In this document: positions 25,084 through 32,698 of the stretch, one piece after another
Layout of the letters: the number at the start of each line of letters is the position of its first letter
Numbering within the stretch: the first letter of the stretch is position 1
Source of the DNA: AAA044-D11 sp009705075
GTDB taxonomy: Bacteria; Actinomycetota; Actinomycetes; Nanopelagicales; Nanopelagicaceae
NCBI GenBank assembly: GCA_965268675.1
Contig: OZ254179.1
Span: 1,178,001 to 1,242,000 of the forward strand
Length of the DNA stretch: 64,000 bases
Direction of reading: 5' to 3'
Position numbers and translations under genes: made by a program
Notes under the pieces: generated by a model
What the model saw: the letters and a program-made list of their open reading frames with translations, nothing else
What the model was told of the DNA's origin: nothing
Databases searched by the model: none

Positions 25084-26403
25084 ATGAGCGGAAACTTTGG
25101 CTTTGGTCCAAATAATCCAAATGATCCAAGCGATCCTAATAATCCTGGCGATCCAGAAAATTCTGGTGGCGATAACAATCCCAATTTCAACGATCTTTTT
25201 GCTCAACTATCCAACTTCGGTTTAAATCCTCAAACTCTCTTCGCCGCCGCAAATAGTGCAGGTTCGGTTGGCCCACTTATCTCTCCCGAAATTCTTCGTG
25301 ATGTTGCTCGAAAATTTGTTTCGGGTCAAGGTGATCTTCCGGTCGGTTCGCAAGATATTGCTGATGCACAAGTCGCTTTAGATATTGCAAATACTTGGCT
25401 CGATGAAGCAACAAATTTTCCAGCGCTATCTAGATCAAACCTTCCAGCTTGGAGTAGGCGAGATTGGCTCGATTCATCTGTTACAAATTGGGCAAAGATG
25501 ATTGAACCGCTTGCCGATGGAATGGCAACAGCGCTGACGAACGTCTTAAAGCAGACGCCGATTGCCGAAGTTGAACAAGGGCCAGAACTTGCGGCAATTG
25601 CGCCAATCATGCGGGCTTTTATGGGCTCGTTGATTGCAAGTCAGCTAGGCACATCTGTTGGACAACTAGCCGTTTCAATTACTGGGGCAAACGATGTTGC
25701 TATACCCCTTTTTACGCAGAATGAAGCGAGATTGATTCCGCAGAATATAGCTGCCTGGAGTCAAGGTTTAGATATTCCAATCGATGAGGTTCGAATATTT
25801 CTTGCAATCCGTGAAGCTGCTGCATCAAGACTTTTCTCGCACACTCCATGGCTATCAAAATACATCCAAGATGCAATCACTGCCTATGGTGCTGGAATCA
25901 AAATTGATATTGATTCCATACAAGAACAAGCAGAACGTGCACTTGAGACCGGTGAATTAGATATCAATAATCCAGAATCAATTTCGGTAGCAATCAGCGC
26001 TGGGCTCTTTAAGCCAGAACAGAGCCCTTCTCAAGATGCTGCACTCGCAAAATTAGAGATGGCACTGGCGTTAATTGAAGGTTGGATTGATTATGTGACA
26101 ACAAAAGCTGTTGGCGATCGACTTCCTTCTTATCCAGCGCTGAGCGAGAGTCTGCGTCGTCGCCGGGCAACTAAATCTCCAACACAACAATTATTTGCAA
26201 CGCTATTAGGTTTAGAAGTTTCGCCAAGAAAAGCGCGAGAGTGCTCACATTTCTGGTTTGAAGTTGAAAGCGAAATTGGATTAGCCGATAGAGATCAACG
26301 CTGGGAAGATCCTGCGCTCTTACCAAGAGCTGAAGATATGGAAGATGTTCAGAAATTCTTAAATAGCACCATCGTCCCGGACGACTTATCTGGATTGATC
26401 TAA
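25084..26403 (+). CDS. DUF2342 (zinc-dependent metalloprotease-like hydrolase family) protein
   Basis: 439-aa member of the actinobacterial family annotated as 'putative hydrolase' or zinc-dependent metalloprotease. The N-terminus is an Asn/Pro/Asp/Gly low-complexity tract (residues 5-35), followed by the conserved body (MGSLIASQLGTSVGQLA, QNIAAWSQGLDIPIDEVRIFLAIREAAASRLFSHTPWL, LEMALALIEGWIDYV). In homologues I remember, the segment at 243-251 contains a His (REAAHxRLF) that is Ala here, so metal binding may be altered. AAGGAGGG precedes the ATG by five bases. Divergent from the protease operon; the same pairing is seen around Rv3194c-Rv3195. Confidence 0.85.
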   Translation: MSGNFGFGPNNPNDPSDPNNPGDPENSGGDNNPNFNDLFAQLSNFGLNPQTLFAAANSAGSVGPLISPEILRDVARKFVSGQGDLPVGSQDIADAQVALDIANTWLDEATNFPALSRSNLPAWSRRDWLDSSVTNWAKMIEPLADGMATALTNVLKQTPIAEVEQGPELAAIAPIMRAFMGSLIASQLGTSVGQLAVSITGANDVAIPLFTQNEARLIPQNIAAWSQGLDIPIDEVRIFLAIREAAASRLFSHTPWLSKYIQDAITAYGAGIKIDIDSIQEQAERALETGELDINNPESISVAISAGLFKPEQSPSQDAALAKLEMALALIEGWIDYVTTKAVGDRLPSYPALSESLRRRRATKSPTQQLFATLLGLEVSPRKARECSHFWFEVESEIGLADRDQRWEDPALLPRAEDMEDVQKFLNSTIVPDDLSGLI

Positions 26404-26435
26404 CTTTCGATCTCCAATAAAAGCCTCAGATAAAA

Positions 26436-26512
26436 AGCGAAGTCCCCGGGCGCACGATTCTTTGTTTGCCTTCCCCTTGCAAACAATGAACGGTTATCCG
26501 AGAACTTCGTGG
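26436..26512. other. Intergenic stretch with nested inverted repeats, possible structured RNA
   Basis: The 297-base gap between the DUF2342 and YgjP-type genes contains a perfect 8-bp hairpin, TTGTTTGC with GCAAACAA over the loop CTTCCCCTT (26462-26486), nested inside GCGAAGT pairing with ACTTCGT (one G-U). No reading frame spans it. Downstream (26690-26725) there are two copies of GTTGATAA and a TGTGTATAA that matches the DnaA-box consensus on the other strand, but no origin-like cluster. I see no known RNA family. Confidence 0.35.
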
Positions 26513-26700
26513 GAAGAACCTAAGGGAATAAGTAGCCATAATCAACTTGCAATGGCCATCGCAACGCCGAAAATTTTCGATTAGAACTTACTTTTTACCG
26601 AAATATATTTTGCATTTAGAAACTTTCGTTGAAAGTCATCAATCGCTAGCGGCAATCACCCGTAAATGTCGGGCATATTCCAGAAGCTGTTGATAAACTT

Positions 26701-27480
26701 GTGTATAAGCGGTTGATAACTCTTGTAAATCTGGGGAAAAGGAAGGCGGATCAAAAGTTGGTTCCAAATTCCACTGGCTCCACAAATCCAGCCAACACTT
26801 CAGGCAACACTTCAGGCACCCCTAGTAGCGCTGAAGCCCAATCAGTGGAGAACTTTATTCAAGGTGAAATATTTGCCGATATCTTCCCGACCATGCCCGC
26901 GCTGACTCCAAAGAAATCGATGAAGCAGGAGCAGGAGGAGCTACTTTCCAGGCTTCCAGAATTTAGAGTCATCCGAAGCACAAGACGGAAACGTTCTCTA
27001 AGCGCCTTTCGTCAAAATGGCGTGATTGAAATTCATATTCCTGATCGATTGAGTCGTCGCCAAGAGTTTGATGTAATCCCAGAGATGATTGACCTGGTTT
27101 TGAAGCGAGAGAATCGACTTCGCAAGAGCGATACCGCCTTATTAGAGCTGAGCGATCTGATTCTGGCCGATTTTTTACCTGAATTTAGCGAGCGCCCACT
27201 CTCTGTCACCTGGCGCGTAATGCGCGAACGCTGGGGATCTTGCACGACTGTCGATAAAACAATCAGAATCTCTGAACGGCTAAATTCCGCGCCAGACTAT
27301 GTAATCCGATATGTCCTATTTCATGAATTAATTCACCTTCGCATCGCTGGCCACGGCGATGACTTCTATGAATACCTAGCCAGATACCCCGATAGAGAGC
27401 GGGCTGAGGCCTTTTTAGAAGGATATGAGGCTGGTTCTACGGGTGCGCCAGAGGAAATCTTGGAGTTACCTCCAATTTAG
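26701..27480 (+). CDS. YgjP-type M48 family metallopeptidase
   Basis: Zinc metallopeptidase-like protein of 259 aa. The C-terminal domain has WRVMRERWGSC (171-181) and the zinc motif HELIHLRIAGHGDDFY with His208, Glu209, His212 and His218, as in YgjP/DUF45 proteins. The first 65 residues are a low-complexity Ser/Thr/Asn linker (STGSTNPANTSGNTSGTPSSAEA) with little conservation expected. The start is uncertain: GTG at 26701 opens the frame, but AAAGGAAGG lies 11 bases before a TTG at 26758. Substrate unknown. Confidence 0.83.
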   Translation: MYKRLITLVNLGKRKADQKLVPNSTGSTNPANTSGNTSGTPSSAEAQSVENFIQGEIFADIFPTMPALTPKKSMKQEQEELLSRLPEFRVIRSTRRKRSLSAFRQNGVIEIHIPDRLSRRQEFDVIPEMIDLVLKRENRLRKSDTALLELSDLILADFLPEFSERPLSVTWRVMRERWGSCTTVDKTIRISERLNSAPDYVIRYVLFHELIHLRIAGHGDDFYEYLARYPDRERAEAFLEGYEAGSTGAPEEILELPPI

Positions 27481-27588
27481 GCGTGAAATCCCCGCTTATG
27501 AGCGTATTGAGGGGTATGGTGAGCGTATACGCACGCAGGGCTCGGGATACTCCCAAGCTTTTGAGAGTGCGGCGATTGGAGGGTCATA

Positions 27589-27747
27589 ATGGCTGAAGAA
27601 TATAAAGGTGAGGCCTACTGCGTTAAGTGCAAAGAGAAGCGTGCTTTTGAAGGCCACGTAAAAGTCTCTGAGTCTGGTCGCCGTATGGCACAAGGCATCT
27701 GCCCAGTATGCGGAACAAAAGTAAACCGCATTCTTGGTAAGGCTTAA
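27589..27747 (+). CDS. DUF5679-type zinc-ribbon microprotein
   Basis: 52-residue protein with two CxxC pairs (CVKCKEKR near the N-terminus, CPVCGTK near the C-terminus) that form a single zinc ribbon. GGAGG stands six bases before the ATG, which supports translation. Such proteins are conserved over Actinobacteria and often described only as a domain of unknown function. It is followed 24 bases later by a strong terminator, so it is a short monocistronic unit or the end of the YgjP transcript. Confidence 0.9.
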   Translation: MAEEYKGEAYCVKCKEKRAFEGHVKVSESGRRMAQGICPVCGTKVNRILGKA

Positions 27748-27770
27748 TTAGCACCTAAATAAAGATTAAA

Positions 27771-27805
27771 ACGCCCCTTCGTGCGAACGAGGGGGCGTTT
27801 TTTAT
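27771..27805 (+). terminator. Intrinsic terminator after the zinc-ribbon gene
   Basis: ACGCCCCTTCGT pairs with ACGAGGGGGCGT (one G-T or bulge) across GCGA and is followed by six T; an A-rich tract before the stem could let it act in both directions. Confidence 0.93.
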
Positions 27806-27941
27806 TGTGATCTAACTTTTTGCATTGACAGTGGAATTAAGAGTGGATGAGTAAATACCGTCCGTTGAAATATCTCGGCAACCTCCACATATTTTTGCAA
27901 GACAAACCCATCTGCGAGTCAACTGCTAAATACTCGCGGCT

Positions 27942-29171
27942 ATGAAATCAACCTCTCTTGATAATCCCATTTATCCAAATAACTTTGGTCCAAATAACTT
28001 TCCAAAGCTCAAGGCCGGGATAAGTTACTTTAAAACCGAAGACAAATTCAAGGTTTTTCTCTATGTTGGGTTCAAACATCGCGGAATCGAATTGACCTCC
28101 GAAATAGCTCCACTTCTACTAAAGCAGTTAGATGGCACAAAGAATTTGAAAACTATCAGGCAGGCAATTGCACTCAAAATCGAAAGTGAATCTAAGAATC
28201 GGGCAAACCACTTAGAGCAAGAAATTACTGGGATCTTATCTGCGCTTTATCTTGCCGGTTTCATTGAAGTTAGAAGCACTAAATTTGAGAGCGTTGTTGC
28301 TGGTGAGTTTGCGCCAATAAATTCAATCAATTTAAGGAATCGGTTGCGAGCAGTGGAGAATCTTTATTGTTGGCATCCTGAGGTAACAGCGGGAAGAACT
28401 ACGCAAGAATTAATTGAAAGTCGCCGAACCTTCGCAATAATTATCTTTGGTCGAAATCGCTTAGCGATAACGCTCTTTAGCATCTTGCAAGCCAGTGGCT
28501 TTAATCAGATTAAAATTATCGACCGCAGCATCTCCCCTACGGCTGCGGCTATGGCGCAAATTGCGCCAGATGAGGTTTGTGGGCTTGCCATTCGGGGCAG
28601 CGATGTTGGGGTCCGAAAGCCGTTAGTTATCGCCGATTTGGCTCGGAATTCGCAATTATTTCCAATGGAGGATCTTAAATTTCCACCGATTCCAGATTTC
28701 ATTATTTCTACAGAATCTGCTCCACAAGAAACGATTCAGAGATGGATGAGTGAGTTAATTCCACATCTTGCAATCTCTAAACTTATTGAAAATACTGTTG
28801 AAATTGGTCCAATAGTTATTCCGGGAAGAAGTCCGTGTCTAAACTGTTTAAGCCTTTGGCGCTCAGATCAATTTCCGCATCATAAGGAGTTTGAATTTAT
28901 AGCGGCCCTCGAAGGTACTCAAGAGAAAAGTTTAGAGATTCCATCTGCTCAAGTTGCGCTCTTGGCGGGATTGATTGCGATACATCTAATTGAGTACTCA
29001 GCTAATCCAGTTTTTAATCCATCCATTGATGAAACTGGTGCGAAGTTAATTGGTGCCACTCAGAGTATTAATCTCTTTGATCCATTTAGCTCTGGAATAA
29101 CAAATAACTCTGGTAGCCAATACAGATACTGGCAGCCGCACATTTCATGTGGTTGCCAGAACCTGATCTGA
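27942..29171 (+). CDS. ThiF/E1-like protein of the TOMM cyclodehydratase-partner type (orphan)
   Basis: 409-aa protein. The N-terminal part (about 20-115) resembles the RiPP leader-recognition/winged-helix region (ITGILSALYLAGFIEV); the middle has a Rossmann-like start (IIFGRNRLAITLFSILQASGFNQIKIIDR, 167-195); the C-terminal part has GPIVIPGRSPCLNCLSLWRSD (Cys299, Cys302) and ends in CGC, a plausible zinc site. This pattern is that of E1-like partners of YcaO enzymes. No YcaO, precursor peptide or transporter is next to it, and the usual ATP-binding Arg/Asp set of true E1 enzymes is not evident. A related gene seems to sit near whiB7 in other actinobacteria, so a housekeeping role is possible. 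Confidence 0.7.
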   Translation: MKSTSLDNPIYPNNFGPNNFPKLKAGISYFKTEDKFKVFLYVGFKHRGIELTSEIAPLLLKQLDGTKNLKTIRQAIALKIESESKNRANHLEQEITGILSALYLAGFIEVRSTKFESVVAGEFAPINSINLRNRLRAVENLYCWHPEVTAGRTTQELIESRRTFAIIIFGRNRLAITLFSILQASGFNQIKIIDRSISPTAAAMAQIAPDEVCGLAIRGSDVGVRKPLVIADLARNSQLFPMEDLKFPPIPDFIISTESAPQETIQRWMSELIPHLAISKLIENTVEIGPIVIPGRSPCLNCLSLWRSDQFPHHKEFEFIAALEGTQEKSLEIPSAQVALLAGLIAIHLIEYSANPVFNPSIDETGAKLIGATQSINLFDPFSSGITNNSGSQYRYWQPHISCGCQNLI

Positions 29172-29220
29172 TTCGCAAGATGCAGAACAAAAGCGCGAAC
29201 GAGAGGAAGACAGGGAAGCT

Positions 29221-29598
29221 TTAGCTTGCTAGTTGAACTTCTTTCTCATTCTGATCAGTTACCTGAGTTGCTTCAGTTGTTAATGGGTTAAGTCGAGGTC
29301 TGCCAGCTGTTCGCTTAGCTTGAATAACCTTTCCATCTTCAAATAACTCTCCGCCCCAAATGCCGCATGGTTCAGCGCGAGATAGCGCACCTTCCAGGCA
29401 CTTTGCACGCATCGGACATTCACCGCACAAAGCCTTGGCATAGGAAATCTCGGCTTGGCTTTCGGCGAAGAAGGTCTCTGGATCTGCTTGATGGCAGGGA
29501 AGCTTCGTTGATGAATCCGCAAAAGCGGTAACACCAATCTTTGCATCTGGGCCTTGAGCCCATCCGGGTACTAATAGTTCGCTGAAGAGAACAGTCAC
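29221..29598 (-). CDS. whiB7: WhiB7-type iron-sulfur transcription factor
   Basis: 125-aa WhiB protein. Four cluster ligands (Cys35, and Cys58, Cys61, Cys67 in CGECPMRAKC), the sigma-contacting loop CGIWGGELF at 78-86 and a C-terminal AT-hook AGRPRL at 98-103, the feature that separates WhiB7/WblC from other WhiB proteins. In known species it works with the main sigma factor to induce antibiotic-resistance genes. The frame starts ten codons earlier, but GGAGG lies eight bases before the GTG at 29598, so I use that. It is preceded by a 380-base leader with attenuator and leader peptide, and by uvrD2 on the same strand. Confidence 0.93.
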   Translation of the reverse strand: MTVLFSELLVPGWAQGPDAKIGVTAFADSSTKLPCHQADPETFFAESQAEISYAKALCGECPMRAKCLEGALSRAEPCGIWGGELFEDGKVIQAKRTAGRPRLNPLTTEATQVTDQNEKEVQLAS

Positions 29599-29650
29599 TG
29601 TTCTCACCTCCGTCTTTTCTAGGTTCACTTAGGTTTCTTGGTTATTTGGA

Positions 29651-29704
29651 TAGTTGGGTTAGTTGGGTTAGTTGGGTTAGTTGGGTTAGTTGGGTTAGTT
29701 GAGT
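29651..29704. repeat. Six 9-bp repeats in the whiB7 leader
   Basis: TAGTTGGGT is repeated five times exactly and once with a single change (TAGTTGAGT). The tract lies between the leader terminator and the whiB7 start, so on the RNA it is an unstructured C/A-rich repeat (ACCCAACTA). It is non-coding. Confidence 0.95.
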
Positions 29705-29720
29705 TATTTAGTAGTTGGTG

Positions 29721-29764
29721 GAAAAGCAAAAGGGCCGCGAATCCTTTGAAAGGATTTGCGGCCC
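29721..29764 (-). terminator. Leader terminator (attenuator) of whiB7
   Basis: On the minus strand GGGCCGCAAATCCTTT pairs with AAAGGATTCGCGGCCC (one A-C mismatch) and is followed by TTTTGCTTTT. It lies 20 bases after the leader-peptide stop and 120 bases before the whiB7 start, where read-through would be needed to express whiB7. A CCTGG in the leader-peptide end can pair with CCAGG at the foot of this stem, a possible antiterminator. Confidence 0.85.
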
Positions 29765-29776
29765 TGGGGCTTTTAA

Positions 29777-29794
29777 CTATCGGTTAGCCGATAG
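29777..29794 (-). promoter_or_regulatory. Stop-codon hairpin of the whiB7 leader
   Basis: CTATCGG and CCGATAG form a perfect 7-bp stem with a four-base loop CTAA that holds the stop codon of the leader peptide. A ribosome ending translation here would melt it; a ribosome stalled earlier would leave it free. Confidence 0.7.
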
Positions 29795-29978
29795 GGCTCC
29801 AGGATCCGCGCTTTGCATAGGCTGCATATGTGGCAGCGAAGGCAAAATGCTTATGTGTTGATGGCTTATTAGTAGCTGTATTAGCTGATGCCCCAACGGA
29901 AGAAGTACGCCAATTAGCAGCAGAAATCGACGCAGCAGAAATACCGCGTGCTGTTGCTAGAGCGAATCGTTGTGACAT
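29784..29978 (-). CDS. Alanine-rich leader peptide of the whiB7 attenuator
   Basis: 64-residue reading frame in the whiB7 leader. A quarter of its residues are Ala (16 of 64), with runs such as SAASISAAN and FAFAATYAAYA, and it ends in RGSWSPIG. Its ATG lies exactly seven bases after a TACTCT -10 box, so it should be the first codon of a leaderless mRNA. Its TAA sits in the loop of the hairpin CTATCGG/CCGATAG, followed by the intrinsic terminator. Leader peptides govern whiB7/wblC in Mycobacterium and Streptomyces, where stalled ribosomes let transcription pass. The frame could begin eight codons earlier at 30002, but that codon lies between the -35 and -10 elements. Confidence 0.75.
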   Translation of the reverse strand: MSQRFALATARGISAASISAANWRTSSVGASANTATNKPSTHKHFAFAATYAAYAKRGSWSPIG

Positions 29979-29985
29979 GTCGAGA

Positions 29986-30027
29986 AGAGTAACCCAGGCC
30001 ACATTAATCGTGCAAGTTAATTAATTT
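29986..30027 (-). promoter_or_regulatory. whiB7 promoter with AT-rich WhiB7-type element
   Basis: On the minus strand AAATTAATTAA (30017-30027) stands next to TTGCAC (-35, 30010-30015), and after an 18-base spacer comes TACTCT (-10, 29986-29991). An AT-rich element just upstream of the -35 is the WhiB7 AT-hook target in known cases, so autoregulation is likely. The predicted transcript starts at the leader-peptide ATG. Confidence 0.72.
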
Positions 30028-30036
30028 GCACTTGTT

Positions 30037-31683
30037 CTAGATGATTCCTTCCAAGAAGGGGCTTGGAGCGCCTGAGTAAGAGAGATGAAGTTCGCTCTTT
30101 GCCCTTGTAAGGCCAACGTAAAAGAGCCTGCGCTCCTCTTCAATATCGTTGCCCATCGGTAGAACTCCATCGCTTACACCAGCTAAGAAAACATGATCCC
30201 ATTCCAACCCTTTTGCAGCGTGCAGCGTCGAGAGAACAACGCCAGGCAGGGTTGGTGGATTATTCTGCTCTGCTCGATCCTCAAGTTCGCGCAAGAAAGT
30301 TCGGAGCGTTGTTGCGCCATCTTCCTGCATAGTTTTTGCGAGTGATAAAAAGGCTTGAACATAATCGGTCTGCCCAAATGGCCGTAAGACATCAACAAGG
30401 TCGGTATACCAATGTCCACCTTCGGTTGGCAGAACCGATGCACTTCTAATTACGCGCATGGCATCTCGAACATCGACTCGCTCAAAGAATCTTTCAGAGG
30501 ATTTAATTTGAGAATCTATTCCTGCCGCACGAAGCTCGCGTTCGAAAATATCTAATTGCGAATTTGTTCTAGTCAAAATTGCTACTTCAACGTGCTCCCC
30601 CGCTTTTGCTCGAAGTTCAGCAATTTTCTTGGTGACGTGAACAGCCTCTCCGGCGTTTGAATCAAATTTTGCAATCTCAGGTTTCGCGCCATGTTCATTC
30701 ATTGATGCGAGTTCATGTCCATGTTCACCAATCATTCCGCCTTGACGCAGAATTATATTTGCGGTGCCGATAATTTCGGGAGTCGAGCGATAACCACGAG
30801 AAAGGCGGATTACTTGGGCCTTCGGAAAGCGCTTGGTAAAGCCGAGTAGGAATGAAGAACTCGCACCAGCAAATGAGTAGATTGTTTGAGCAGCGTCACC
30901 CACGACGCAGATATCATCACGATTGCCTAGCCATAAATTGAGTAACCGTTGTTGCAGTGGAGATACATCCTGATATTCATCTACCGTGAAATACCGGAAT
31001 TGATCACGGACTCGTTCGCGAACATCACGATCCTCTTCAAGCATGCCAACGGTTAAAAGCAAGACATCTTCAAAATCAATTGCCCGCTCTTGCTGTTTTA
31101 AAGTTTCATAGGCCTGATACACCTTTGAGATATCTTCAAAGTTAGCTTTATCTGGCTTATTATTTGGAATCCGAAGTGTGCGCCCAGCACCAAGTGCTGA
31201 TTCAACATATTCATCTGGTGATATTTGTAAGACCTTCGCCCACTCAATCTCACTGGCAATTTCGCGAAGCGTCGAAGTTTGTGGTGCCAAGGCAGAATCA
31301 GTTCTATTCAACGCTTCGGCAATTGCCCCAGACTTCATTGTGAGAAGTGATGGAAAAGAGCCACCAAAAGAGTAAGGCCAGAAATACATCAATTGTTTAA
31401 TGGCGGCCGAGTGAAAAGTTCGAGCGGTGGCATTTGGGATACCAAGGCCGCGAAGCCTGGCCCGCATCTCGCCGGCAGCTCTTGCGGTGAATGTAAGTGC
31501 CAGGGTCTTACTCGAATCTGTTACTCCGATTGCAATCGCGTATGCGATGCGGTGAGTAATTACTCTGGTCTTTCCGGTTCCGGCTCCCGCAATTACACAA
31601 ACCGGACCGCGAACCGCAGTTACAACTTCACGTTGCTCTGGGTCTAGCTCCGCAAGTATCTGATCAGCACTGGCCGCAACCAT
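30037..31683 (-). CDS. uvrD2: UvrD2-like superfamily 1 DNA helicase, short form
   Basis: SF1A 3'-5' helicase of 548 aa. Motifs: Q-motif LDPEQREVV, Walker A VIAGAGTGKTRVITHRI, FTVDEYQDVSPLQQ (motif II), VVGDAAQTIYSFAGA (III), IRLSRGYRST (IV), VVLSTLHAAKGLEWDHVFLAG (V) and RRLFYVGLTRAK (VI). M. tuberculosis UvrD2 is about 700 aa with an HRDC domain and a tetracysteine module; this protein stops right after motif VI and lacks both. AAGGTGAG precedes the ATG. It lies upstream of whiB7 and downstream of nudC, as in mycobacteria. Confidence 0.92.
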   Translation of the reverse strand: MVAASADQILAELDPEQREVVTAVRGPVCVIAGAGTGKTRVITHRIAYAIAIGVTDSSKTLALTFTARAAGEMRARLRGLGIPNATARTFHSAAIKQLMYFWPYSFGGSFPSLLTMKSGAIAEALNRTDSALAPQTSTLREIASEIEWAKVLQISPDEYVESALGAGRTLRIPNNKPDKANFEDISKVYQAYETLKQQERAIDFEDVLLLTVGMLEEDRDVRERVRDQFRYFTVDEYQDVSPLQQRLLNLWLGNRDDICVVGDAAQTIYSFAGASSSFLLGFTKRFPKAQVIRLSRGYRSTPEIIGTANIILRQGGMIGEHGHELASMNEHGAKPEIAKFDSNAGEAVHVTKKIAELRAKAGEHVEVAILTRTNSQLDIFERELRAAGIDSQIKSSERFFERVDVRDAMRVIRSASVLPTEGGHWYTDLVDVLRPFGQTDYVQAFLSLAKTMQEDGATTLRTFLRELEDRAEQNNPPTLPGVVLSTLHAAKGLEWDHVFLAGVSDGVLPMGNDIEEERRLFYVGLTRAKSELHLSYSGAPSPFLEGII

Positions 31684-31696
31684 TTATCTGCTCACC

Positions 31697-32632
31697 TTAA
31701 TTACTCACTAAATCTCTAATGTCTGCGCCGCTTTTCTCGTACCAAAACTCAATCATCTTCCGTGCCACGCTCATTGTCGGCGGCAGGGTGAGCGAACCAT
31801 CTGCAATTGATTCTCGCATCACTTCACGAGTCAGCCATCGAACTTCTTCAATCTCTTCACCATCTGCTTCTGCAAAATCTGGATTAGTTGCAGTGGCAGA
31901 GAATGAGATCATTATTGATGCAGGAAATGGCCATGGCTGTGAGCCAAGATAAGTGATTTCATCTAATTTAATTGCTGATTCTTCAAAAACTTCTCGCAAG
32001 ACTGTCTGTTCAAATGATTCACCAGGCTCCACAAATCCAGCAAAGCAGGAGAACCGCTTCTCTGGCCAAATCTTCTGGCGTCCAAGAAGTACCCGATCAC
32101 TCTTATCTTTTACCAACACAATTACTGCGCCATCTGTTCGTGGATAATGCTCTGATCCATCTGCTGTGCATTTGCGAAGTGAACCGCCATTTGCACTTTG
32201 TGTTGGTGCGCCGCATCTGGCGCAAAATTGATGGGTGTGATGCCAATTAGCAATTGCTTGCGAATGGATTGCCAGGCCCATTTCTAGCTGTGGCAAGTAA
32301 TCGCCTAGCGTTCTAAGAGTTTGATAATTCTCAAGCTTCTCGAAGCTCTCGAAATCCACTGCATCACTGCACCAAGCAAAGTAGGCAATACCCTTATCAA
32401 TTCCTAGGAATAATTCTTCGCCCAATGCGAATTTGCCTTCATTTCGAAGTTGGGCAATCTGTTTTGCGCTTTGGAAATCTAATTCATAATTTGCTTTGAC
32501 TAGAAACTTACCTGAGGCAAAGTGGAGAATTTGTGCTTCTTCCCAGAGTCTCGATAGTTCATCTGGTTTCAAGCGAAGCTCTCCGGCGCGGTCGACCGCC
32601 TCGCTGGCTAAAGGGAGTTTCAAAACATTCAC
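31697..32632 (-). CDS. nudC: NADH pyrophosphatase / RNA decapping Nudix hydrolase
   Basis: 311-aa Nudix enzyme that cleaves NAD(H), and in other species removes NAD caps from RNA. It has an N-terminal NUDIX-like domain, a zinc-ribbon remnant CARCGAP...RKC, the HYPRTDGAVIVLV strand, the Nudix box GFVEPGESFEQTVLREVFEESA and the NudC marker SQPWPFPASIM. The fourth zinc Cys is not in the usual place (KCTADGSEHYPR), as in other actinobacterial forms I remember. The start is a GTG with TAAGGT six bases upstream (leaderless-like). Only 13 bases separate it from uvrD2, so the two are an operon. Confidence 0.93.
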   Translation of the reverse strand: MNVLKLPLASEAVDRAGELRLKPDELSRLWEEAQILHFASGKFLVKANYELDFQSAKQIAQLRNEGKFALGEELFLGIDKGIAYFAWCSDAVDFESFEKLENYQTLRTLGDYLPQLEMGLAIHSQAIANWHHTHQFCARCGAPTQSANGGSLRKCTADGSEHYPRTDGAVIVLVKDKSDRVLLGRQKIWPEKRFSCFAGFVEPGESFEQTVLREVFEESAIKLDEITYLGSQPWPFPASIMISFSATATNPDFAEADGEEIEEVRWLTREVMRESIADGSLTLPPTMSVARKMIEFWYEKSGADIRDLVSN

Positions 32633-32698
32633 CTGCAGACCTTACTAGGGCGCGCAAATCACAGCGAGATGGGCGGAAATCCCTTATAAAGTGCGCAG

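Noticed and set aside
26690..26725. Replication origin
   Set aside because: One DnaA-box match and two partial ones without dnaA, dnaN or an AT-rich unwinding element; too little.
27942..29171. Thiazole/oxazole-modified peptide biosynthetic cluster
   Set aside because: Only the E1-like protein is present; no YcaO, precursor, dehydrogenase or transporter nearby.
29651..29704. Telomere-like TTGGGTTAG tract as a chromosome end
   Set aside because: It is internal to a conserved gene cluster and only 54 bases long; a slippage repeat in an untranslated leader is simpler.
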